The translations under genes and the position numbers were made by a program. A stretch of 64,000 nt of DNA from Pyrinomonadaceae bacterium MAG19_C2-C3 (lineage in GTDB: Bacteria; Acidobacteriota; Blastocatellia; Pyrinomonadales; Pyrinomonadaceae), in assembly GCA_024330265.1 (NCBI GenBank), contig JANDLT010000004.1:62001-126000 (forward strand). The letters are read 5' to 3'. Under the pieces are notes generated by a model. The model was not told the DNA's origin, made no database searches, and saw only the letters and a program-made list of their open reading frames with translations. Positions 1 to 8,805 of this stretch are shown here, in pieces; position 1 is the stretch's first letter, and each line of letters opens with the position of its first letter.

Positions 1-58
1 CCGTTTTACTTATCCGTTCATCTTCTACAATCCCGATGAATTGAATCTATCTTTAGTT
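1..58. other. Unassigned left edge
   Basis: Frame 2 of the plus strand is open from the window edge through residues FTYPFIFYNPDELNLS and continues into the adjacent repeat element to a TGA at 143-145. It could be the tail of a gene entering from the left, with a repeat-derived C-terminus. Two other plus frames also close here, so I cannot assign a gene. Confidence 0.2.
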
Positions 59-345
59 CTCACCTTACGCGATTTTGTTTTTAGCCCGATTCACCGGGCT
101 TTCCGCGAAGCGGCACTTAGACAGGTTCCGTTGACGGCTGGGTGAAGCGAGTTGAACATTGGAGGGCGTTTTAACGTCCTTCCCGCTCCCGCTTTAGCAT
201 CCGGCTAAAGCCGACTTTCAAAAGGACGTTAAAACGCCCTTCAAATTCTTACACCGTTTGTCCACGCGATAAAATCGCGTGGCTAGTCGCCGCTTAGCGG
301 AAAGCCGCGTGAACGCGGCTGAAAACCAGAATCGCGTAAGGTGAG
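59..345. repeat. MITE-like element 1 (CTCACC family, cargo type I)
   Basis: 287 bp bounded by inverted ends CTCACCTTACGCG (59-71) and its complement ending at 345. It is flanked exactly by the direct repeat TTTAGTT (52-58 and 346-352), read as a 7-bp target-site duplication. The interior is a chain of hairpins: AGCCCGATTCACCGGGCT, a GGGCGTTTTAACGTCC block with its inverted partner, and CCACGCGATaaaATCGCGTGG. It has no coding capacity, so it looks non-autonomous. The stop codon of the neighbouring minus-strand gene lies inside the right-hand duplication. The closest relative in the window is the element at 43998-44293. Confidence 0.85.
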
Positions 346-346
346 T

Positions 347-3076
347 TTAGTTGATTCGCTTGTCGCTCGCGGTCGCATTTCTGCCCGCGAGGTCGCCGCC
401 GCGCAAGTTGCCTTTTTCGTTGATGAAGAACGAACGGCGTCCCGATTTGCCATAGACTTCGGGCGTCGCGGTCGCTTCAAATGTAGAACCGTTGGCACTC
501 ATCTCGATGCGATAACCTTTCGCCGTGAAGCGTTCGGCATTGTCGTCTTCGCCGTCTTCGCTTTTGCCGCTTAGTTCTTCAAGGGAAACGAAAGGCGCGT
601 CTTGGGTTTTGACTTCCATGTTAATCGTATCTCCACCATTGCCATCCATTTTATCCGTGATTTTATAGCGGCGTTGAAGTTGGGCGTAATACAAGCTTCG
701 CAACGCGCTTTGCGCCATCGCATCATTGGTGATGACTTCTTGATGTGCGGCGGCGAGTGACGATGTTTGAGAAAAGAGGCGCACGGCGTCAATCGGGATG
801 CGGAGTTCGTGTTGCGCTCCGAGCGGGTCGGCGGTAATCGTGTAGGTCACGGCGCGCGGGTCTATATCAATGCCCGCGTAAGGATTCGGCACATTGCCGA
901 TGGCGGCGAGAACGCTCTTTTGCGACATGTTGATAAGGGCTTTGACAAGCGTGTTGGCGACATAAAATTCACCGAGTTTTTCGGTTTTTTGCCAACTGCG
1001 CGCCGCCGTAAAACGATTGTCGGCGGCGAGACCGCCGCCTTCACGAAAAGCTTTGATGACCGCACGCGCGGCTTCGGCGTCGGGCGTGAGCAGTAGATAA
1101 TCACCGACGAAACTGACCATGTTATTCGTGAACATCACGCTCTCCACACCGTCGCGGCGTTCGATGAGATTGATGTCTTTGGGAACTTTAATGCCCGCGA
1201 GTTCGAGCGCGACGGGAAGCAATCTTTGCAGACGCGCTTTGTCCTGCACGGCGATGAGAAAGTACATGCCCATCGAAGACGGCGAAGCGGCGACGGCGGC
1301 ATCTTGCTTTGAAGCGTCGTTGGCGGAAGTCGGAGAAGCCGTCGCGTTGGCAGTGGAAACTGTGAGCGTCGCCGTCGCTTTGGTCGTCGCGTCATCATCA
1401 TCTTCTTCTTCAACCGGAGCGGCGGGTGACATCTCTTTGGTTATCCATTTTTCGGAAACCCCGAAAGCGATTTCGCTGCCGAACGCGGCGAGAAGTTCAT
1501 CGCGGAATTTGAAATTGTGTTGGGTTTCAATCGCAAAGATGCTCGCTTCGAGCGGTGACAACGCGGCGTCAGTGGTGAGAGTGGCGGCGGACGATGATGA
1601 TGCGGGGTTGGCGGCGTTTGCCTTCTTCGCGGCTTGGACTTCGCTCGTGTGAGCGGCTTTCGCACTGCCGATGATTTCGTCGTAGATGCGCGGCATGTCG
1701 AGCGAGACGGAAGCGAAAATCCCCGTCTCAACCGGCATCAGATTCGCGGCTTGGGTGGCAAGCGGCTTGCCCGAAACGATGAACGGCAATAAGGGAATGG
1801 GTCCGACGGGGATGCCCTGTTTGTTGGCGATGAGGACACGAATCGAGGCGGCTTCGCTGTCTAAATTGAACGCCGCGCCGACGGCTTCAACCGATTCGTA
1901 ACCGCGCGTGAAACCGCCGAACAGGGCGGGGAACACCGACGATGAAAGCCGGTCAATCGCGCTTGGCGCGGGCGGTGCTTCGGGCGCAGAAGGTTCGTCC
2001 GGCGCGGCTTCCGGTTCGGCAATTATAGGAGTCGGATTGATGACGGTAGCGGTAATTTGCCCGGTCTGATTAGAGACAGGCGGCGGCGCGGGTGTGACTA
2101 CGGCGGCTTGCGGTTCGGGCGTGATAGGGTCGCCGCCGGACATATTACTTGAGACAACGCCCGCCGCTGAATTTTGATTCAATGGAACTACAGTCCCGCC
2201 CACAATTACGCCGGAGTTACCCGTCAACACGGCGGTACTTTGAGACGCCTTTGATTGTTCCGCCATGAAAGTGCGAAACCCGTTCGCGTCGAAATAGATG
2301 AACGCCGTTGACGGCATGAAGCGCGAACGCATGTCGCGCATCTGTGCGTCGGCAATAAAAGACGGCGCGTTGGTGGGACGCAGGGCATCGAGTTTGACCG
2401 GAGCGTCGCTGACAATAAGCGTGCGCCCGACGCGCATCAAGCGTAATGCCGAAGACGAATCGGTTTCGTTATTGCGGGCATTGCTACGATTATTACTGCG
2501 ACTACCGCGCCGCGCGTTTGTCGCGCGTGGCTTAGTCTGACCCGTAGCGGCGGCAATGGACGGAGCGAGTTTTTTAAGCAAACGTCTGACTTGCGGTTCG
2601 AGCGTCCGCGCGTCGTCCGCGCCCGGAGTTTCGAGGGCAAACAAGAATTGCGGAAGCGAAGGCTTGAGCGGCACGACGAACGCGACGGCGCGACTCTGCG
2701 CGAGTAGGGCGCGGTGCGTTTTCACAAAATCCATCCACACGATTGTTTCCGGCGGCACGATTCCGGCGGCGCGCAAGGGCGCGAGCGATTCGGTGACAAG
2801 CGGCGAATCGAAGGATTCGACAATCGAACGTGTCTCGGAAAGCAGGGCGTAAGTTCCACGCGCCACAAGTTCGTCAAGGTTGCCGTCCGGTTCGGCGGCA
2901 GTTGTCGAAGCACGCGCCGGAACGGTTGACGGCGCGGCGGTTTGCGACGTGCGGGCAACGGGCGTTGAAGCGGAACGCGCAGGAAGACGGCGACGTGTTT
3001 GCGCGATACCGGCAAACGAGAACAGCAAACACCACGCGAGACAAGAGATAAGACACCGTGTCAGTAAATTTTTCAT
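347..3076 (-). CDS. Secreted DUF3352-like protein
   Basis: Encodes about 909 residues. The N-terminus (MKNLLTRCLISCLAWCLLFS, then an A-x-A-like end at AGIAQ) is a signal peptide, so the protein is exported. After a low-complexity Ala/Thr/Ser stretch come two alpha/beta segments with the 'evaluate model score and subtract' style of DUF3352 proteins, separated by proline/alanine linkers and an acidic run EEEDDDDA. No catalytic motif was recognised. An upstream TTG at 3103 is in frame, but ATG 3076 places the signal peptide at the very start and is preferred. The stop codon sits within the target duplication of the adjacent repeat element. The function is unknown, and the DUF3352 link is from memory of the family's shape. 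Confidence 0.75.
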   Translation of the reverse strand: MKNLLTRCLISCLAWCLLFSFAGIAQTRRRLPARSASTPVARTSQTAAPSTVPARASTTAAEPDGNLDELVARGTYALLSETRSIVESFDSPLVTESLAPLRAAGIVPPETIVWMDFVKTHRALLAQSRAVAFVVPLKPSLPQFLFALETPGADDARTLEPQVRRLLKKLAPSIAAATGQTKPRATNARRGSRSNNRSNARNNETDSSSALRLMRVGRTLIVSDAPVKLDALRPTNAPSFIADAQMRDMRSRFMPSTAFIYFDANGFRTFMAEQSKASQSTAVLTGNSGVIVGGTVVPLNQNSAAGVVSSNMSGGDPITPEPQAAVVTPAPPPVSNQTGQITATVINPTPIIAEPEAAPDEPSAPEAPPAPSAIDRLSSSVFPALFGGFTRGYESVEAVGAAFNLDSEAASIRVLIANKQGIPVGPIPLLPFIVSGKPLATQAANLMPVETGIFASVSLDMPRIYDEIIGSAKAAHTSEVQAAKKANAANPASSSSAATLTTDAALSPLEASIFAIETQHNFKFRDELLAAFGSEIAFGVSEKWITKEMSPAAPVEEEDDDDATTKATATLTVSTANATASPTSANDASKQDAAVAASPSSMGMYFLIAVQDKARLQRLLPVALELAGIKVPKDINLIERRDGVESVMFTNNMVSFVGDYLLLTPDAEAARAVIKAFREGGGLAADNRFTAARSWQKTEKLGEFYVANTLVKALINMSQKSVLAAIGNVPNPYAGIDIDPRAVTYTITADPLGAQHELRIPIDAVRLFSQTSSLAAAHQEVITNDAMAQSALRSLYYAQLQRRYKITDKMDGNGGDTINMEVKTQDAPFVSLEELSGKSEDGEDDNAERFTAKGYRIEMSANGSTFEATATPEVYGKSGRRSFFINEKGNLRGGDLAGRNATASDKRIN

Positions 3077-3146
3077 AAAGCTAAATATAGGGAAGCGAAA
3101 CAATCGTGGAGTGGTCGGTTTCTAAGAGACGGATTGCGATTAAGAA

Positions 3147-3197
3147 AATCCGCCGTTGATTGAAAGCCGTGCAGGTCGCATCAATCAACGGCGGATT
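3147..3197. repeat. 17-bp-arm inverted repeat
   Basis: Perfect 17-bp arms (3147-3163 and 3181-3197; core AATCCGCCGTTGATTGA) around a 17-base loop. It lies between two minus-strand genes, downstream of the FAH-family gene and upstream of the DUF3352-like gene. There is no clear T-tract, so it could be a terminator hairpin or a decayed palindromic repeat. Confidence 0.6.
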
Positions 3198-3285
3198 ATG
3201 TCAAAATCGAAGTGTGCATGGAAGCTTACAAGCACAAATTATCAGCACAAGATGGAGAGCGGACAAAAGTTTTCGCTTCGCACTT

Positions 3286-4209
3286 TCAAGCCTCGTCGTG
3301 AGCCACGACAGGATTGCTCAACGTGCCGAGATGCTCGATTTCAACTTCAACCGTATCGCCCGCGCGCAGGAAAACTTGCGGCGTGCGCGCCGCCCCGACG
3401 CCCGACGGCGTGCCGGTTGAGATTATGTCGCCGGGTTTGAGCGTCATAATTTCGGAAAGATAATTGATGATGACAGGGATGTTGAAAATGAAATCGGCGG
3501 TCGTGCCGTCCTGCATCGTCTCGCCGTTTAAGCGAAGCTTGATGGAGAGATTGTGGGGGTCTGGAACTTCGTCTTTCGTGACGAGTGCGACGCCGCACGG
3601 AGCGGACGTGTCGAAGGTTTTGCCTTGCAAAAATTGCGTCGTGCGACGCTGATAATCGCGCACCGAAATGTCGTTGAAATTCATGTATCCGGCGACGTAA
3701 TCAAACGCTTTATCAAGCGGTATGTCTTTGCCCGTGCGCGATATGACAACGGCGAGTTCGGCTTCGTAATCAACCTTTTGTGAGACGCGCGGCAAACGAA
3801 TCGGCTGGCGATGTCCGGTCAATGTGTTGGTGTATTTCGCAAAGAAAAGCGGGTATTCGGGCGCGTCGTGTTTCATCTCGCTGATGTGTTCGCGGTAGTT
3901 CTGCCCTATGCAAACGATTTTTTCGGGGTGTGTTACGGGCGGCAAAAAATCAACCGAAGAACCGTCGTGAATCGCTCCGGCTTGATGCAGGGAATCCGCG
4001 CCGTCTTCGGTTTCGGCAAGTTCCAAGATTTCGCGCACAGAGGCGAAAGCCGCGTCGCCGCCCGCGAGAAATTCGAGTGTGGTTTGCGGAAAAGCGTGTG
4101 AACGGTGCGGCGCAAGTTCGTCGCACGCGGCACAGAGGTCAATGACGTTGTTTGCCGCGAGCGCGCCGAAACGTTGCCCGCCGGATTGATTGAAGGTGAC
4201 AAGACGCAC
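3286..4209 (-). CDS. Fumarylacetoacetate hydrolase (FAH) family protein
   Basis: 307 residues of the FAH superfamily, whose members hydrolyse, decarboxylate or isomerise beta-diketo or 2-oxo acids using a divalent metal. A short N-terminal domain is followed by the catalytic fold from about residue 95 (KIVCIGQNYREHISEM). Metal-site acidic residues are visible in DYEAELAVVI, and family signatures are NFNDISVRDYQ, GKTFDTSAPCG and the C-terminal GDIISTGTPSGVG. Translation starts at GTG: the ATG just upstream (4218) is followed directly by TAA. The enzyme is distinct from the true fumarylacetoacetase at 23437-24777. The exact substrate cannot be read from sequence. Confidence 0.9.
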   Translation of the reverse strand: MRLVTFNQSGGQRFGALAANNVIDLCAACDELAPHRSHAFPQTTLEFLAGGDAAFASVREILELAETEDGADSLHQAGAIHDGSSVDFLPPVTHPEKIVCIGQNYREHISEMKHDAPEYPLFFAKYTNTLTGHRQPIRLPRVSQKVDYEAELAVVISRTGKDIPLDKAFDYVAGYMNFNDISVRDYQRRTTQFLQGKTFDTSAPCGVALVTKDEVPDPHNLSIKLRLNGETMQDGTTADFIFNIPVIINYLSEIMTLKPGDIISTGTPSGVGAARTPQVFLRAGDTVEVEIEHLGTLSNPVVAHDEA

Positions 4210-4335
4210 AGGTTACATACCTCGCAAGTAGGAAAGATTTGAACGGTAAAATCACACGCTCTTTAAGCTATCGCCCGTCTTGAAGTCAAGAGGCGCGGCT
4301 TATGCTAGGCTTGGGATTTGAGGATGACGCGATAC

Positions 4336-5445
4336 ATGAGACTACGATTGAAGACTGGTTTGAGATGGCGATTCGTGATGTCGGTGCTGGCAATAATAGC
4401 GGCAACGATGATGCTCGTCGCGTGTGAAACCAATCGCGCCGGACAATTATCATCAACGGCAAACGCGGTTGCGTCGCCGGATACTTTTCCCACAAATGCG
4501 CCCGCGATTGATGAACCCAACCTGACGAACACCGGAAACAATCAAGCTTCAAACACCGCATCTGCCTTAGCCGGAACGCGATACGGCGCACCGCAAATGC
4601 TCGCGCAACTTGCTGACGCGGCGATTGATGAGAGCAGCGGCATCGTCGCTTCACATCGCACGCCGGACATCTTTTGGACGCATAACGATTCAGGCGGCGG
4701 GGCATTGATTTATGCGTTCGATACGCGCGGGCGAAGTCGCGGGACGTGGTTTGTCAGTGGTGCAAAAGCGGTTGATTGGGAAGACATCGCCATCGCTCCG
4801 GCGGGTAGTGGCGGTGATTCTGAACCGCAGATTTATGTTGGCGACATCGGCGACAACGGCATGCGGCGTAAAGAGATCGTCGTCTATCGTTTCCTTGAAC
4901 CCGTGATTGACATTGCTTCGACGAACGGCAAAACCGCGACCGCACAGGCATCGGCGATTCGTTTGCGATACCCTGACGGAGCGCACGATGCCGAAGCTTT
5001 GCTCGTTCATCCCATGAGCGGCGACATCTACATCATCGCTAAAACTTTTGCGACGACGACCTATGTGTACCGCGCTTCTGCCGCCAGCATCGCCGCCAAC
5101 ACAACAGCGGATAAAGACCAACCGACGATGCTGGAACGTGTCGCGGAACTGCGTGTGCCGGATGCTCTCGGCAATCTCATCACGGGCGGCGAGATTTCCC
5201 CGGACGGGCGGCGGGTCGTGTTGTGCGATTACTTGCGCGGTTATGAAATCGAACTTCCGCCGTCGGTCATGACAAAGGATTTCAATCAAATTTGGCGACA
5301 ACCGATTGCTTCCTTTGACATCGGTGTGCGACGGCAAGGCGAAGCGATTTGTTATCGCCCCGACGGTCAAGCCGTCTTAACGACAAGCGAGAAACTGCCC
5401 ACGCCGCTTTATCAAGTGACGCGAAAGGCGGGCGACAATCGTTAA
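4336..5445 (+). CDS. Lipoprotein with beta-propeller-like domain
   Basis: About 369 residues. A hydrophobic stretch ends in the lipobox LVAC (Cys at about 30), so it is a predicted lipoprotein. A Thr/Asn/Ala-rich linker leads to a beta-rich domain with DESSGIVAS, IFWTHNDSGG, DWEDIA and YVGDIGDN, a pattern I associate with six-bladed propeller or esterase-like proteins of unknown activity. D-x-G-D/N clusters could bind calcium. In-frame TTG 4318 and ATG 4324 are alternative starts; ATG 4336 is chosen because GAGG at 4320-4323 is at usable distance. It stands alone upstream of the sigma-factor operon. No enzyme function is assigned. Confidence 0.75.
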   Translation: MRLRLKTGLRWRFVMSVLAIIAATMMLVACETNRAGQLSSTANAVASPDTFPTNAPAIDEPNLTNTGNNQASNTASALAGTRYGAPQMLAQLADAAIDESSGIVASHRTPDIFWTHNDSGGGALIYAFDTRGRSRGTWFVSGAKAVDWEDIAIAPAGSGGDSEPQIYVGDIGDNGMRRKEIVVYRFLEPVIDIASTNGKTATAQASAIRLRYPDGAHDAEALLVHPMSGDIYIIAKTFATTTYVYRASAASIAANTTADKDQPTMLERVAELRVPDALGNLITGGEISPDGRRVVLCDYLRGYEIELPPSVMTKDFNQIWRQPIASFDIGVRRQGEAICYRPDGQAVLTTSEKLPTPLYQVTRKAGDNR

Positions 5446-5622
5446 TCAAACACGCCCGCGATGATGTGCAATTACGATGCGTGTCCGTCCGCTTCGCGGC
5501 TTGTTTTCTTGTCGCTTCTAAAAATTGTGGAACTTTCCCCGCCCGCCCGCGCAAATACCTTTCGACGACCAAGAAAATAATCTCCTCGCGCCATACATGA
5601 TTTCATTTAACCAGAGACGCCG

Positions 5623-6327
5623 ATGATGAATGGCGACGACAGGCAAACTTTGGCTTCACCGGACAACACGGAAATCAATTTTCCTTGCGCTTTCGCCTAC
5701 GATTCGTTGAGCGACGGCGAACTGATTGAGCGCGTGACCTCTCACGCCGACGAAGAGGCATTTGTGTTTATCTTTCATCGCCATCAGGCGGCAATCTATC
5801 GCTTCGTCTTGCATTTGAGCGGCAGCGTCGGTATCGCGGAAGATGTGTGTCAGGAAGTGTTCATCGCTCTCATGCGCCAATCCGCGCAATTTGATTCGAC
5901 ACGCGGCACACTCGGAGCTTATCTGTTCGGCGTCGCGCGGCACTTAACCTTTCGCCACCTTGAGCGGCAACGCATGTACGTCAATCTTGAAGGAGAAGAT
6001 GACCACCCGACGATGACGAACACCGCCACCAACAACGCGCACGCACTGCACGCGATGACCAATCCGCTTGATGAATTTACGCGCGATGAGGATGTGCGGC
6101 GTGTGCGGCAGGCAATCCTGACCTTGCCCGTGCATTACCGCGAAGTCATCGTCCTGTGCGAACTGCACGAAAAGACTTACGACGAAGCGGCGGAGGTTTT
6201 AGGTTGCGCGGTCGGCACGATTCGTTCACGCCTTCATCGCGCGCGCGCCCTGCTCGCCGCACGCTTACAACCAACGACAACAAAAGATACGACGCCGGAA
6301 TTACTAAACGCGAGGTGCTTCGCATGA
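5623..6327 (+). CDS. ECF RNA polymerase sigma factor
   Basis: 234-residue sigma-70 family protein. Region 2 runs from about residue 45 (AFVFIFHRHQAAIYRFVLHLSG and AEDVCQEVFIALM), and region 4 is near the C-terminus (LPVHYREVIVLCELHEKTYDEAAEVLGCAVGTIRSRLHRAR), where the helix-turn-helix contacts the -35 element. A histidine/threonine-rich linker separates them. The stop TGA overlaps the ATG of the next gene (ATGA at 6324-6327), the standard arrangement for a sigma factor and its cognate anti-sigma factor. It probably drives its own operon, including the secreted protein at 7343. Confidence 0.93.
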   Translation: MMNGDDRQTLASPDNTEINFPCAFAYDSLSDGELIERVTSHADEEAFVFIFHRHQAAIYRFVLHLSGSVGIAEDVCQEVFIALMRQSAQFDSTRGTLGAYLFGVARHLTFRHLERQRMYVNLEGEDDHPTMTNTATNNAHALHAMTNPLDEFTRDEDVRRVRQAILTLPVHYREVIVLCELHEKTYDEAAEVLGCAVGTIRSRLHRARALLAARLQPTTTKDTTPELLNARCFA

Positions 6328-7271
6328 ACTGTCAAGAATTTCAGATTTACTTTAATGAGCGCGACGACCACGCATCTACGGAGGACACCCGCGCTCAAGC
6401 CCACGCGCAATCGTGCCTCGCGTGCAAGGAGTTTGCGCGCGAACAAAACTTAACAAACTGTTTGCGTCAATTCGCCGCCACAACCGCCGCGTGTCAGTCA
6501 TCGCCCGCCGTCGAAGCCGCCTTGCGCCAAGCTTTCCGCCAACACACAACGTCACACAACGCACCGCAGGTCGCCGCCGTCGCCTCAACGATGCCCGCGT
6601 TTGAAGATGTGCAAAGCGAAGCAAACTCCGCGCAAGCGTCATACAAACAGGTCGGCATCAATCATCTGATTGCCGCGCAAATGGCGAACGTGTGGCAGAT
6701 GCACCGAAGTGTTTTCGCGTCCATCATCGTCGCCGCCGTGTGTCTGGCGACGTTCGGAGTTTTCGCCGCGCGCTGGCAAACGCCCGAAGGGGCGAGGAAC
6801 GAAACCGCGTTCGTCAATCCGACTTCACGGCAACAGAACGCTTCACCAAGCTTCGCCGCACAATCGGTGTCATCACCGGCAATCATAAGTTCACCGTCAC
6901 CACTTGAACCCGCCGAAGTCACGCCGACAAGCGACGCCGCTTATATTCAAAATGCACGCTACTCCACCGGACGCCGCATCGCCGCGTCGCGCCCGCGCCT
7001 GAAAACCAATGGCGGCACGATGCCTGATACGAAACTCGCCACACCTGAAAATCAAATCGAGAACGAACAGGTTGCGACGCAATTCTTTCCGCTTGACGAC
7101 GGGCTTTTGCCACCCGTCGAAAGCGGACATCTGATGAAAATCGAGATGCCGCGCTCGGCTCTCGCGTCGTTTGGTTTGCCAACCTCAATCGAACGCTCGA
7201 ACGAAGTCGTCAAAGCCGAAGTCCTCGTCGGCACGGACGGCATCGCCCGCGCGATTAGATTTGTGCGTTGA
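6324..7271 (+). CDS. Anti-sigma factor-like membrane protein
   Basis: 315 residues, starting at the ATG that overlaps the sigma-factor stop; GAGGT at 6312-6316 is the ribosome site. The N-terminal cytoplasmic domain has a zinc anti-sigma (ZAS)-like pattern, H-x3-C-x2-C in HAQSCLACKEF. A single membrane helix lies near residue 130-150 (SVFASIIVAAVCLATFGVFA), followed by a long Ser/Pro/Thr-rich region, presumably periplasmic. The C-terminus (VVKAEVLVGTDGIARAIRFV) resembles a TonB-C-like strand-helix ending, which is unusual for an anti-sigma factor. It likely holds the sigma factor at the membrane until a signal is sensed. Confidence 0.85.
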   Translation: MNCQEFQIYFNERDDHASTEDTRAQAHAQSCLACKEFAREQNLTNCLRQFAATTAACQSSPAVEAALRQAFRQHTTSHNAPQVAAVASTMPAFEDVQSEANSAQASYKQVGINHLIAAQMANVWQMHRSVFASIIVAAVCLATFGVFAARWQTPEGARNETAFVNPTSRQQNASPSFAAQSVSSPAIISSPSPLEPAEVTPTSDAAYIQNARYSTGRRIAASRPRLKTNGGTMPDTKLATPENQIENEQVATQFFPLDDGLLPPVESGHLMKIEMPRSALASFGLPTSIERSNEVVKAEVLVGTDGIARAIRFVR

Positions 7272-7342
7272 CCCGGTGCTTTTACGATTGAAACAAAATA
7301 GGAAACACCCAAATTTACAAACTTATTAAGGAGAACAATTTC

Positions 7343-8590
7343 ATGCCTGAAATAAAGCTTCGCTTCCTGACTTACATGCTCGCCGCCACACTCGCCACCA
7401 CGCAATTTCCATTCTTAGCCGTCGCCCAACAAGGCAACGCCCCCGCCGCGCCGCGCCGCGCAACTCAAACCCGTGTTGTCGTTGCTCCGTCCGCGCCGCA
7501 AGATGTGGTGATAGAAAATGGCGTGTTTCAAACACCGGATATGAACTTTACAGTCGCACCGATGCCGCCGATGCCGCCGATGCCGCCAATGGGATTTGAG
7601 CCGATGACGTTCAACTTTATCGCCAACGAAATGAGTTTCAACGGCAAAGTCGTCAAAGGCGCGCCCTATTCGGCGGAAGCCGTCAACGAAACGATTCAAA
7701 CTTTTGCGGACGGCAATCGCATCGTGCGTAAATCAACTTCAAACATTTACCGCGACAGCGAAGGGCGCACACGCCGCGAACAGGATGCGACCCCGTTTCG
7801 CGTCGGGCAATACTTCACGAGCAACACGCCCGCGACCGAAGCCGGACGCACGATTTTCATCAACGATCCGGTGACGGGCATCAACTATGTGCTTGACTCC
7901 AAAGCACGCACCGCGCGCAAGCTGCCGAATTTGAACTTCAGGATTTCTAAGGAAGTTGATAAGGCTCTCGGTGAAGCTCAAAAGAATTTGAAGTTGCACG
8001 GCGAAGCCCTTCAAAATGCGGAGCGCGCTCAGGCTCTCGCGGATCGTATTCAAGGCATCACATCAAGCAAAGAAAATAGAGAAGTTGAAGCGCGGGTTGC
8101 GCCGAACGGTGAGCGGCGCGTGACTATCGTGACCTCGAAAGACGGGCAGACAAGGCGCGAAGAACTGACGGGCGAAGCCGCCGAAAAAGCCCTCAAAGAT
8201 TTGCGCGAACGTCACGGCATCAAGGGCGTTGATGAGAACACCAAAACCGAAAACCTTGGCAAGCAATCTTTCGACGGTGTTGAAGCCGAAGGCACGCGCA
8301 CCACGCGCACCATTCCGGCGGGTGAAATCGGCAACGAACGCCCGCTAGAAATCGTCTCCGAACGGTGGTACGCACCCGCCCTGCAAGCCGTCGTGATGAC
8401 GCGCCGCAGTGACCCGCGTTCCGGTGAAACGACGTATCGCTTAACCAACATCAATCGCGGTGAACCGAGCCGTTCATTGTTTGAAGTTCCCGCCGACTAC
8501 ACGGTTAAAGAATCGCCCGCCATGCCTTTCGGCAATGTCCGCGTCGAACGCCGTCTGAAGAAAGACATTAAGGAAGAAAACAAACAGTAA
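7343..8590 (+). CDS. Secreted protein with Met-Pro repeat, unknown function
   Basis: 415 residues with a good ribosome site (AAGGAG at 7328-7333) and a signal peptide ending near AVAQ (residue 29). A short MPPMPPMPPM repeat is followed by a beta-rich domain with FNGKVVKGAPYSAEAVNETIQTF, ADGNRIVRKSTSNIYRDSEGRTRRE and INDPVTGINYVLD. The central part is helical and charged; the C-terminal half ends in YRLTNINRGEPSRSLFEVPADY. Similar domains are common in Acidobacteriota as conserved hypotheticals, often behind ECF sigma/anti-sigma pairs, as here. It is probably an envelope effector of that regulon. No catalytic residues recognised. Confidence 0.8.
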   Translation: MPEIKLRFLTYMLAATLATTQFPFLAVAQQGNAPAAPRRATQTRVVVAPSAPQDVVIENGVFQTPDMNFTVAPMPPMPPMPPMGFEPMTFNFIANEMSFNGKVVKGAPYSAEAVNETIQTFADGNRIVRKSTSNIYRDSEGRTRREQDATPFRVGQYFTSNTPATEAGRTIFINDPVTGINYVLDSKARTARKLPNLNFRISKEVDKALGEAQKNLKLHGEALQNAERAQALADRIQGITSSKENREVEARVAPNGERRVTIVTSKDGQTRREELTGEAAEKALKDLRERHGIKGVDENTKTENLGKQSFDGVEAEGTRTTRTIPAGEIGNERPLEIVSERWYAPALQAVVMTRRSDPRSGETTYRLTNINRGEPSRSLFEVPADYTVKESPAMPFGNVRVERRLKKDIKEENKQ

Positions 8591-8606
8591 CGGTAACGTA
8601 AAAGGT

Positions 8607-8646
8607 AAAACGGCGGTGAAATCAAATTCACCGCCGTTTTGTTTTG
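8607..8646 (+). terminator. Rho-independent terminator
   Basis: A 14-bp perfect stem (AAAACGGCGGTGAA, 8607-8620, pairing with 8627-8640), a 6-base loop ATCAAA and a T-rich tail. It closes the sigma/anti-sigma/secreted-protein operon. Confidence 0.9.
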
Positions 8647-8685
8647 TGTAAATCAACGTGGGTTCGATATAGGAAGCGGAAAACA

Positions 8686-8775
8686 TTTATCCACGAATCA
8701 CACGAAGCAACACGAAACAAAACAGGATGTCTTCAATGTTTTTATTCGTGCCGTTTCGTGTGTTTAGTGGATAAA
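8686..8775. repeat. TTTATCCACGAA-type inverted repeat
   Basis: Imperfect long inverted repeat. The left arm begins TTTATCCACGAATCACACGA and the right arm ends GTGTTTAGTGGATAAA. Repeats of this wording (TTATCCACGAA...CACGAA) are widespread short palindromic repeats in environmental genomes. A decayed relative lies at about 52502-52576. Confidence 0.7.
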
Positions 8776-8805
8776 ATCTTTCTTGTCCCGCCGTCGCACC
8801 TCAGG

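Noticed and set aside
1119-1652. Plus-strand open frames opposite the DUF3352-like gene and similar long antisense frames elsewhere
   Set aside because: They mirror the real genes, have no ribosome sites and show low-complexity composition caused by the codon bias of the opposite strand.
6156-6323. Long upstream extension of the anti-sigma frame
   Set aside because: It lies inside sigma region 4 in another frame; the ATGA overlap marks the true start.
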